The notes under the pieces: model-generated | What the model was told of the DNA's origin: nothing | What the model saw: only the letters and a program-made list of their open reading frames with translations | Databases searched by the model: none | In this document: piece after piece, positions 16,793 to 23,707 of the stretch | Position numbering within the stretch: the first letter of the stretch is position 1 | Layout of the letters: every line of letters begins with the position of its first letter | Translations under genes and position numbers: made by a program | Assembly (NCBI GenBank): GCA_945897805.1 | Contig: CAMDFX010000017.1 | Location: 1 to 52,089 of the forward strand | Source: Chryseobacterium gleum | Lineage (GTDB): Bacteria; Bacteroidota; Bacteroidia; Flavobacteriales_D; Crocinitomicaceae | Direction: 5' to 3' | Length of the DNA stretch: 52,089 nt

Positions 16793-17689
16793 CTACATTT
16801 TCTCCTTCGAAATCAGCACCAAATAAGGATCAAATTTGAGCACATATTTTCTTAATTCAGTTTTGATGTCACTTACTCTTTCTACAAATTGATATTCGAC
16901 TAAATAGTAATCAACTTCATTTTTTGCAGTTGAAAATTGGTCGATTTTATTGAAAGATGCATTTTCATAATTGGTGCTGATACCATGTATTTCAGTTTTT
17001 GTCAACTCCCTCAAAAACAACTGCTTCTCCAGCGACCTGTTCGTTCTAGCCAATTTCATCAACTTCAGCGTATTGACGATAAACTGTTCTTTTTGATACC
17101 CCAATAAAGTTCCCGCTTTGTTTTTGTAAAATTTATAGAAATCATCTTCCTCGGTAGCTGCTTGCTCGCTGAAATACATAAATGATTCATTCAAAACATA
17201 ATACCCATAAAAAGCGACTAAATTAGATGGAATTGTGTAAGCCGCTGTAAATTCAACTTGACGGATTTCATTTTTGATATTCAAAGCAAAATTTCCTGAT
17301 AAAACTTCAGCGCTTGTGTCTGTTTCCAAGCTAAAAACATGCTCTTCCATGTATAAAATTTCATTTGTATCAGATTGACAAACCAAGCGTTGAATGCCGA
17401 TTTTTTCATCCAATTTTCTATCTTTTCTACCCGTTTGTTCCAATTGATATTTTTGCTCAAAAAGAGAATCTAATTTGATAAAACTTACTGGTTTGATGGT
17501 GGTTGTTTTCCCAAAAGCAATCGAGCGATACGTCTTTTTCTGCGGTTCAAACTCCGATTTAATCTTAGATTCAATGACCCTTTGACGTTGCAATTGCCTG
17601 TCTTCTGGCGGAGTTTGTGGCTGATATTGCAAACCACAACTATTTAAAAGTGAAATCAGCAGACAAGAAAAAATGAAGATTTTAGCCAT
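16793..17689 (-). CDS. Lipoprotein of unknown function
   Basis: I choose the ATG at 17689 (MAKIFIFSCLLISLLNSCG) because it gives a good lipoprotein signal with the lipidated Cys at residue 18; the longer frame from 17734 would put 15 residues in front of it. The 298-residue product continues with a Pro/Gln/Arg-rich linker (QYQPQTPPEDRQLQRQR), then mixed alpha/beta sequence with no recognised domain and a C-terminal strand pair ELRKYVLKFDPYLVLISKEKM. It is transcribed alone, convergent with the ComEC-like gene. Confidence 0.75.
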   Translation of the reverse strand: MAKIFIFSCLLISLLNSCGLQYQPQTPPEDRQLQRQRVIESKIKSEFEPQKKTYRSIAFGKTTTIKPVSFIKLDSLFEQKYQLEQTGRKDRKLDEKIGIQRLVCQSDTNEILYMEEHVFSLETDTSAEVLSGNFALNIKNEIRQVEFTAAYTIPSNLVAFYGYYVLNESFMYFSEQAATEEDDFYKFYKNKAGTLLGYQKEQFIVNTLKLMKLARTNRSLEKQLFLRELTKTEIHGISTNYENASFNKIDQFSTAKNEVDYYLVEYQFVERVSDIKTELRKYVLKFDPYLVLISKEKM

Positions 17690-17896
17690 TTCAATAATTT
17701 TGTTTAATCTGATCACAAATTGTGATTCAATCAAAGGTAATAAAAAGTCTAGGAATGGCGTAAATCACTTTACAAAAAACGATAGAAAATAGTTTATGAT
17801 TGTTTTAAATGATCATCCGCTACTTTCCACAAGAGTAGTTTTGTCATGGTTTTTAAACAAAAACACACGCCAAAACTAAATCTATCCAGTCATTTT

Positions 17897-17943
17897 ACGA
17901 CGGATTTACATCCGTCGTTACAAATATTTCACTCCTATGGAGT
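17897..17943. repeat. REP-like double hairpin
   Basis: A perfect 9-bp stem (17897-17905 with 17910-17918, loop TTAC) is followed after 12 bases by a second stem (17931-17935 with 17939-17943, loop TAT). GC-rich palindromes inside an AT-rich gap of 285 bp are typical of repetitive extragenic palindromes (REP/BIME). I recall similar sequences dispersed in Bacteroidota genomes, but no second copy is in this window. Confidence 0.65.
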
Positions 17944-17974
17944 TACTGGTGGGAAAACGGATAATCATTTTGTT

Positions 17975-18877
17975 TTACAACTTAAACTTAAAGGGCAAAT
18001 TAAATTGCACTGACACTTTTTGTCCGTGATCTTCTCCGGCTTTCCAAATGGGCATTTTATTAAGCAAATCAATCACTTCTTTGTCAAAATTCTTGGAACC
18101 TATTACTGATTTCAAGATACTTGGATCAGTGATTTCCCCTTTTTCATTGACCACAAATGTCGCATAAACAGTTCCTTGAATTTTTTGTCGCTTTTCCCAT
18201 TTTGGATAATTCAAATTGCGTTGAATGTAATTGATTAATTCATCCGTTCCACCCGGAAATTCAGGCATTTTTTCGGCAATCATTCTGGGTTTTTGATTTA
18301 TTGCAAATTCACCTTTAACAACTGGTTCAGGAACTTCATAAATCATTTCCATCGCTCCACCTAATGGCGGTGATTCAATCATCATTCCACCATCAACCGT
18401 GCCTTCTATCACTTCGATTTCTTTTTCTATCTTTTCTTTTCGTTCTATTTTATTGTTTTCCAATTGATCCTTTTTCTTAGCATTTTCGCAAGAATCATCC
18501 ACTTTAATTTTTCCAAGGGTTTTACTTTGTTCTATTTTCGGTTTTGCAGGCGGCAATTTCGCTTCCGATTCACACGAAAGCAATGACAAAGTTGCCATGG
18601 AAAGTAAATAATAGGACAAATTGGTATTGCGGTGTTTCTTTTCCAAATCTCGGATAACAATCAAAGTATCTTCATGTCGAAAATCCAATTGCGACAATCT
18701 AACGTGCCCGCAAACTTCTTCGTTTCGGTGTTCGATCAAATAACTCAAAATCTCATGACGGGATTTTTGCGTAAAATCCACCACAGATTTATCACAAACG
18801 CCGCAATGACGTGCAAACTGACCTATTTTCATTTTGTTCCAATCTTCAGAACAAGGGATGGGAATATTGGGTTTCAT
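17975..18877 (-). CDS. TonB-C domain protein with N-terminal four-Cys domain
   Basis: The start is placed at the ATG at 18877 (MKPNIPIPCSEDWNKM), which fits the N-terminus usual in this family; the frame is open 12 codons further. The product has 300 residues. Residues 1-60 have Cys at 9, 25, 28 and 56 (C..HCGVC..VCG), a probable metal-binding module seen in front of other Bacteroidota membrane proteins. Residues about 84-103 are one membrane segment. A charged Lys/Glu-rich linker follows, then a TonB C-terminal domain (about 205-300: MPEFPGGTDELINYIQ, NYPKWEKRQKIQGTVYATFVVNEKGEI, FNLPFKFKL). The topology (metal-binding domain inside, TonB-C in the periplasm) suggests energy or signal coupling to outer-membrane proteins (inference). 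It stands alone. Confidence 0.85.
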   Translation of the reverse strand: MKPNIPIPCSEDWNKMKIGQFARHCGVCDKSVVDFTQKSRHEILSYLIEHRNEEVCGHVRLSQLDFRHEDTLIVIRDLEKKHRNTNLSYYLLSMATLSLLSCESEAKLPPAKPKIEQSKTLGKIKVDDSCENAKKKDQLENNKIERKEKIEKEIEVIEGTVDGGMMIESPPLGGAMEMIYEVPEPVVKGEFAINQKPRMIAEKMPEFPGGTDELINYIQRNLNYPKWEKRQKIQGTVYATFVVNEKGEITDPSILKSVIGSKNFDKEVIDLLNKMPIWKAGEDHGQKVSVQFNLPFKFKL

Positions 18878-19079
18878 AGCGCTTACTTTAGAAAATGAAA
18901 TTACACTTTTCATTTGAATAAACCTTAACCAGAGATTCGTTCAAAATGGCAGGTGAATCAATGAGAATGGGATTTGGAGGAAAAAGGGATTTTTATTATT
19001 GCGAAAAGCTATATTTTAAAGGGTGCTAAGTGTTTCTAACGGCTAAAATCACTTAACGATATTGTGCAAATTTTTCCAA

Positions 19080-19736
19080 TTAACCTTTGTTTTCGGCCAT
19101 AAACGAAGCAAGAAATTGATCTTTTAGCACTATAATTTGTGATTCAACCTCTTTTACGATTTCTTGAACTTCATTGGAAGTTACAAAAGTTGGCTCTCCA
19201 AAAACCACATAAGTATCGAAAGGAATCAGCAGCCGCTCGCCTTTTGGCAAAACTTTGCCCATGCCACTCATATAAACAGGGATGAAAGGAATTGAAGGAT
19301 ACTTTTGCAATATAATACCAATTCCTTTCTTAAACTCTTGCATTTTTCCCGGCTCTCCGCGTGATCCCTCAGGAAAAAGAATAAGTGAATTTCCTTTTTC
19401 CAATGCTTTCGACATTTGTTCAATCGGATTTTCTGAAGTACCATCTTTCGTGCGCCTTATCAAAATGGCATTCGTAAATAATCTTGTAAAATATGATTTC
19501 ACCCGCGATGAACCAAAATAATCCCCTGCGGCAATGGGTTGCGTTTTAGGCAATTGATTCCAAGACAAGGAAGACATTAAGGCGACTGTATCGATGTGAC
19601 TATTGTGATTAGAAACCAAAATAAATTGCGCTGGCTTTTTAAGAATATTTTTGTTAACCAACTTGACACCCACAATGACCTTTAAAAAAAGACGCATCAA
19701 AATTAAGTATGTAAATCCTAGTATTAGCTTTCTCAT
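19080..19736 (-). CDS. plsC: 1-acylglycerol-3-phosphate-type acyltransferase (PlsC family)
   Basis: The product has 218 residues with an N-terminal hydrophobic segment. The catalytic HX4D motif is in SNHNSHIDTVAL, the glycerophosphate-binding motif is FPEGSRGEPGKM, and motif IV is FIPVYMSGMG. These are the hallmarks of membrane lysophospholipid acyltransferases that transfer an acyl chain to a lysophosphatidate-like acceptor. The start overlaps the stop of the cytidylyltransferase gene by 4 bp and it is the last gene of a four-gene operon, so its substrate is probably an intermediate of the lipid made by that operon rather than the bulk phospholipid precursor (inference). Confidence 0.92.
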   Translation of the reverse strand: MRKLILGFTYLILMRLFLKVIVGVKLVNKNILKKPAQFILVSNHNSHIDTVALMSSLSWNQLPKTQPIAAGDYFGSSRVKSYFTRLFTNAILIRRTKDGTSENPIEQMSKALEKGNSLILFPEGSRGEPGKMQEFKKGIGIILQKYPSIPFIPVYMSGMGKVLPKGERLLIPFDTYVVFGEPTFVTSNEVQEIVKEVESQIIVLKDQFLASFMAENKG

Positions 19737-20695
19737 TTTAGGTAATGAAGGTTATAAACCAGGTAAAAAAATGCTGGCGCAGTTATCACCAGTGAATCGA
19801 TTCTATCTAATATTCCTCCATGACCGGGAATTAATGTTCCAGTATCTTTCAATCCAATATCACGTTTTATCGCTGAAACTATAATATCACCAACAAAGCC
19901 TGAGCAAGCAATAATAAAACCAACAATTAAGGATTCAAGTTCACTGAAAGGAGTAAGAAAACGAAGAAAATAGGCTAAAAAAGTTGTCGTTATAAGTCCA
20001 CCCAAAAATCCTTCCCAGGTTTTATTTGGACTTATTTTCTCAATAATTTTAGTGCGACCAATTAATTTACCCCAAACATATTGAAAAACATCATTGATCT
20101 CTGTGAGAAAAACCACATACAAAAGCAAGCCGCGGCCACCTGCATTAAAACCTGGTATTTCTGGCAAAGAAAGTAAGTAGGCCAAATGACTAATGGAAAA
20201 AACAGTGAACATCAACTGCGTGGGCAAAATACTCATTGATCGGCCAATTTCAGTGGTGAAACCTCGTATTACCAATATAAATGGAATCCACACAAACATG
20301 ATAATTGGTATGAAGATGATAAAAATATTAAACCATCCGATATATGCTAAATAGTATTGCACAGGAATAGTTAAATAACACCAAATCAAAACTCTCCTGT
20401 CTTCTTCTCGTATATTTTTACTAATACTACTTAACTCACGAAGCGCCGCAAATGACAATAACCCGAAGGCAACAAATGAAACAATTGGATGTAAAACTGT
20501 GGCTAGAACAAAAATACTCGCCATCACCCACCATGATTTTGTTCTCATTTTGAGTTCGTCTAATTTTGCTTTTGAGTTGAGCTTTCCTATGACATAAAAT
20601 AAAACCGTCGAGAAAATTAATATCCCAAGAATAATTGCAATAATTGTAATTACTTCTTTATTTTGAGCATAGTTTGTGATTCCTAAAAACTTCAT
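19733..20695 (-). CDS. Phosphatidate cytidylyltransferase-like protein (CdsA superfamily, YnbB-like)
   Basis: The product has 320 residues with about eight membrane segments. The CdsA signature lies at about residues 274-300: SAIKRDIGLKDTGTLIPGHGGILDRIDS, with the K-R, K-D, H-G-G and D-R-x-D residues all present. Upstream, LTEINDVFQYVWGKLIGRTKI and ISPNKTWEGFLGGLITT also match the superfamily. It should form a CDP-activated lipid from CTP and a phosphatidate-like lipid. From memory the E. coli YnbB protein is a closer match than housekeeping CdsA (same LTE-ND-QY-WGK arrangement), so this is probably a specialised paralog. It overlaps its neighbours on both sides by 4 bp. Confidence 0.9.
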   Translation of the reverse strand: MKFLGITNYAQNKEVITIIAIILGILIFSTVLFYVIGKLNSKAKLDELKMRTKSWWVMASIFVLATVLHPIVSFVAFGLLSFAALRELSSISKNIREEDRRVLIWCYLTIPVQYYLAYIGWFNIFIIFIPIIMFVWIPFILVIRGFTTEIGRSMSILPTQLMFTVFSISHLAYLLSLPEIPGFNAGGRGLLLYVVFLTEINDVFQYVWGKLIGRTKIIEKISPNKTWEGFLGGLITTTFLAYFLRFLTPFSELESLIVGFIIACSGFVGDIIVSAIKRDIGLKDTGTLIPGHGGILDRIDSLVITAPAFFYLVYNLHYLK

Positions 20696-21294
20696 AAATT
20701 AATTTTTAATGTTTTGTATATCCGAACTGAGGTGCTGACAATTAATAACGCACATACCAGTGCAAAAATATAATTTGAGTAGGACAAGCAGCAGGGAAAA
20801 ATAAGATTTATAATGCATAGCAAACCAACAACAAAAGCCCGATCACTTTTTCCCATCGGACCTTCATACCTCCGCTCACCGCTCACCGCTTTTCCGAGAA
20901 CGCCAACATATTCATTGACAAGAGATAAAAACAAAAATGCGATTAATAAATGTGGATTGATGTTAAAAAGTTTACCTACTGGATAAAACAAAATAAAATC
21001 TGAAACAACATCACCTAATTCATTTAAAATTTCTCCTTTTTTACTTTGCATTTGGTAGATTCTGGCCATCATTCCATCTAATGCATTGAGCGCCATTCGA
21101 ACAAACAAGCTTATTGGAATAATGACCAACATTAATTTTGAAGGATAAAAAAAGCATAAAACACCAGTTGCCAAAGAAAGTATTATTGCCGACCAAGTGA
21201 TGGCGTTTGCTGTGACTCCGCAACGATGAAGAAATTTCAAAACAGGTAATAAAAATGCCTGAAATTTGGGCTTGATTTTATATGTTGAAATCAT
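20692..21294 (-). CDS. CDP-alcohol phosphatidyltransferase (YnbA-like)
   Basis: The product has 200 residues with about six membrane segments. The family motif is at residues 70-99: N70-ALDG(73-74)-MM-AR(77-78)-x8-G87-EIL-N91-ELG-D95-VVS-D99. In the standard pattern D-xx-DG-xx-AR-x8-G-xxx-D-xxx-D, the first and third Asp are here Asn (N70, N91). From memory E. coli YnbA has the same Asn residues (MALNALDGM.AR and ILNE..DV.SD), so this is a subfamily trait and not decay. The enzyme should transfer a CDP-linked lipid to an alcohol head group that is not known. It overlaps both neighbours by 4 bp. Confidence 0.9.
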   Translation of the reverse strand: MISTYKIKPKFQAFLLPVLKFLHRCGVTANAITWSAIILSLATGVLCFFYPSKLMLVIIPISLFVRMALNALDGMMARIYQMQSKKGEILNELGDVVSDFILFYPVGKLFNINPHLLIAFLFLSLVNEYVGVLGKAVSGERRYEGPMGKSDRAFVVGLLCIINLIFPCCLSYSNYIFALVCALLIVSTSVRIYKTLKINL

Positions 21295-22097
21295 TTTTTT
21301 ATAAATTTAATGAACGCATCTTCTGCAATTCGATTCGATTTGGCCTTTTCAGAAAAAGTATGAAACTTAATAAAATGTAATACTTCCGAACCAAAAATAT
21401 TCAAATCCCAATACATTTCGTCGTGATTTAAAGGTAGATACCAATAATCATTGTTAGGCTGATTAAGTGAATCTACACCCCAATAAATTCTTTTGGTATC
21501 AATAGCTACTTTTTTATGCTTATTGATCAATTTGGTGGCAAATGTTTCAATGCAAATGCCTTTAAAAATCGTTGTATCTGTAAGAGGTCTGTATGGTGTT
21601 TTACAAAAATCAAACATCACTTTCCCAAACAATACTCGAGCTAAAACTGGACTTTCCTGCACCAACGCAGCAGGTACTCTCTCCTGCAAGGGACTTCGGT
21701 CATAAACAACCGTTTGAATGTTATTTCTACCCTTTTTATTGATCCACTCATTGATAGTCCAACTTCCAAAAATATAAGCGAAAACATGCAATTTTTGATA
21801 TTCCAATAATCCCTTATCTTGGATGTATAAATCTAATTTATCTACCGATTTATCAACTGATTTTCTACTGATATATTTAGGTACATATAAGTCGTATCCT
21901 TGCAATTTGAAATATTTTCTGATTTTTTTGGTACCAAAAACTTTAGATCCAAAGCCTGGTAAAATTAAAATAGCTTCTTTTTGAGATTTAGGTTTTGAAG
22001 TATCCAAAATGTAAGCAGTTCTTTGCGCAAATATTTCGCAATTGAGCGCAATTCCGACGAAAATAAAAAGTAGAATACTTATTTTTTTACCTCGCAT
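21291..22097 (-). CDS. Exported alpha/beta-hydrolase-like protein
   Basis: I use the ATG at 22097 (MRGKKISILLFIF), giving 268 residues with a signal peptide of about 24 residues ending IFA-Q; the longer frame from 22118 puts a short polar stretch in front. The mature sequence has the alpha/beta-hydrolase layout: ILILPGFGSKVFGTKKI (oxyanion-type loop after strand 3), GYDLYVPKYISRKS, KLHVFAYIFGSWTINEW at the expected nucleophile-elbow position, and PLNHDEMYWD as a possible catalytic His. The elbow is not a clear G-x-S-x-G, so catalysis is uncertain. It is first in the operon with the YnbA-, YnbB- and PlsC-like genes. The E. coli ynbC product also begins with a hydrolase domain. Confidence 0.75.
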   Translation of the reverse strand: MRGKKISILLFIFVGIALNCEIFAQRTAYILDTSKPKSQKEAILILPGFGSKVFGTKKIRKYFKLQGYDLYVPKYISRKSVDKSVDKLDLYIQDKGLLEYQKLHVFAYIFGSWTINEWINKKGRNNIQTVVYDRSPLQERVPAALVQESPVLARVLFGKVMFDFCKTPYRPLTDTTIFKGICIETFATKLINKHKKVAIDTKRIYWGVDSLNQPNNDYWYLPLNHDEMYWDLNIFGSEVLHFIKFHTFSEKAKSNRIAEDAFIKFIKK

Positions 22098-22320
22098 GGC
22101 GTTATATTTAATTAGCATGTATCTGACGAAAATACAAACTTAATTTTTAAACGGATGAAAAATACCAATTAAAATTGATACGAATTGCCATAAAAAATAA
22201 TTCTAACGATCTAAATCTCTTGTTTTAATTACTCTATTTATCCAGATTTATTGAATTAAATCGGCAATCTCTCACAAAAAATGTTGACAAAAAAAGGAAT
22301 CTTATCACAAATGATTTGCG

Positions 22321-22328
22321 TATTTTTG
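22321..22328 (+). promoter_or_regulatory. Probable -7 box for the DUF4494-pdxH-M16 operon
   Basis: TATTTTTG matches the Bacteroidota TAnnTTTG element and lies 64 bp upstream of the start at 22393. No TTG is found at the usual 17-23 bp upstream; a TTGACA at 22284 is too far (34 bp). Confidence 0.45.
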
Positions 22329-22340
22329 TAATCCTAAAAA

Positions 22341-22378
22341 ATTAGAGTTTCTAATCCTTCAGATGCTTGTAATCTGAA
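22341..22378 (+). promoter_or_regulatory. Two tandem small hairpins in the 5' leader
   Basis: Stem 1 pairs 22341-22346 with 22350-22355 (6 bp, loop GTT). Stem 2 pairs 22358-22364 with 22372-22378 (7 bp, loop GCTTGTA). They are two bases apart and end 14 bp before the start codon at 22393, inside the predicted leader RNA, where they could influence translation initiation. Confidence 0.5.
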
Positions 22379-22392
22379 ACAAAATACAGAAT

Positions 22393-23022
22393 ATGAACAA
22401 TTGGTTTACGGTTAAAGTCAAATATACCAAACAATTAGAAAATGGTGCTTTCAAGCGCGTTTCTGAGCCTTATCTATTGGCTGCAATGACATTCACAGAC
22501 GCTGAAGCGAGAATATACGAAGAATTAGGTGCAATTATCCGTGGAGAATTTTCGGTAACAAATATTGCAAGAACAGATTACCACGATATTTTTCAATACG
22601 AAGATAGCGATACTTGGTACAAATGTAAAATCTCGTTCGAAAGTGCGACTGAAGATTCTGATAAAGCCAAAAAAGTATCTCAAAACTTCTTGGTAGGCGC
22701 GCATTCTGTGAAAGAAGCTTTCGAACGCATGCATGAAAGTTTATCAACCATGCTGGTAGATTTCTTGATTCCTTCAATCATCGTTTCTCCAATCGTGGAC
22801 ATTTTCCCATACACTGAAGAATTGGACAAAGAAATTTCTCGTCGTCCGTTAGAAGATGATGAGCCAATTATCACCACTGGAAAACGTGTTTATTCAGCGG
22901 CAGGAAGTGATTTAGACGATGAAATTGAAGACGAAGATCTTGAAGAAATTGAAGATGAACTAGATATTGTAGATTTAGAAGAGATCGACAGCGATTTAGA
23001 CGATGAATATTCTGAAAATTAA
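22393..23022 (+). CDS. DUF4494 domain protein with acidic tail
   Basis: The product has 209 residues. The first 150 match the Bacteroidota-specific DUF4494 family: NNWFTVKVKYTKQLENGAFKRVSEPYLL, FTDAEARIYEELGAI, WYKCKISFES and VSQNFLVGAHSVKEAFERM. The last about 55 residues are strongly acidic (repeated D/E runs such as DDEIEDEDLEEIEDELD), as seen in some members. There is no signal peptide or membrane segment, so it is cytoplasmic. The function of the family is not known. It is first in a run with pdxH (32 bp gap) and an M16 peptidase gene. Confidence 0.92.
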   Translation: MNNWFTVKVKYTKQLENGAFKRVSEPYLLAAMTFTDAEARIYEELGAIIRGEFSVTNIARTDYHDIFQYEDSDTWYKCKISFESATEDSDKAKKVSQNFLVGAHSVKEAFERMHESLSTMLVDFLIPSIIVSPIVDIFPYTEELDKEISRRPLEDDEPIITTGKRVYSAAGSDLDDEIEDEDLEEIEDELDIVDLEEIDSDLDDEYSEN

Positions 23023-23054
23023 TGCTTTTCAACATTCAATTTTAACTTCAAAAA

Positions 23055-23699
23055 ATGGAAGATTTTCTTCACAGCATGCGGAATGATCACCACAATTTCG
23101 ACAAAGGTGCACTTTCAGACCATGTCGGAAATGATCCCTTGGCGTTTTTTAGAACTTGGTACAAAGAAGCGTTCGATTCAGCACAAGCGGAGCCACACGC
23201 AATGACTATCGCCACTGTGAACCCCGCGGGAAAACCGAGTTCACGCATCGTTTATTTGAAAGAATTGAATGAAGAAGGATTTGTTTTTTACACCAATTAT
23301 AACAGCCAAAAAGGAAAAGATTTGGCTCAGAATCCTGCAGTTTGCGCATTATTTTTCTGGAATGTTCTCGAACGACAAATACGTATTGAAGGTGTGGCAC
23401 ATAAAATCGACGAAGCTACTAGCGATGCCTATTTCGCTTCTCGTCCGCGAGAAAGTCAATTGGGCGCTTGGGCATCTCACCAGAGCGATTTACTTGAAAA
23501 TCGGGAATCTTTGCAATCCCGTTTGGAAGCGTTGAGCCAAAAATTTCCCAATGAAGTACCTCGTCCGCCACATTGGGGAGGTTATTTCATCGTTCCTAAA
23601 TTAATTGAATTTTGGCAAGGAAGACCTTCGCGCTTACATGACCGCATCGTATTTGAAAAACAAAACGATTCTTGGACTGTTTTTAGAAAAAATCCTTAA
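23055..23699 (+). CDS. pdxH: Pyridoxamine/pyridoxine 5'-phosphate oxidase
   Basis: The product has 214 residues, the normal length. It catalyses FMN- and oxygen-dependent oxidation of pyridoxine or pyridoxamine 5'-phosphate to pyridoxal 5'-phosphate. Diagnostic segments are SSRIVYLKELNEEGFVFYTNYNSQKGKDL (FMN-binding), FFWNVLERQIRIEG, FASRPRESQLGAWASHQS and the PROSITE-like block PPHWGGYFIVPKLIEFWQGRPSRLHDRI. It is cytoplasmic. It sits between the DUF4494 gene (32 bp) and an M16 peptidase gene (8 bp), all in the same direction. Confidence 0.97.
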   Translation: MEDFLHSMRNDHHNFDKGALSDHVGNDPLAFFRTWYKEAFDSAQAEPHAMTIATVNPAGKPSSRIVYLKELNEEGFVFYTNYNSQKGKDLAQNPAVCALFFWNVLERQIRIEGVAHKIDEATSDAYFASRPRESQLGAWASHQSDLLENRESLQSRLEALSQKFPNEVPRPPHWGGYFIVPKLIEFWQGRPSRLHDRIVFEKQNDSWTVFRKNP

Positions 23700-23707
23700 T
23701 TCCAAAG

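Noticed and set aside
22284-22289. TTGACA as a sigma70-like -35 box
   Set aside because: It is 34 bp from the TATTTTTG box and has no TATAAT partner; Bacteroidota use a different promoter type.
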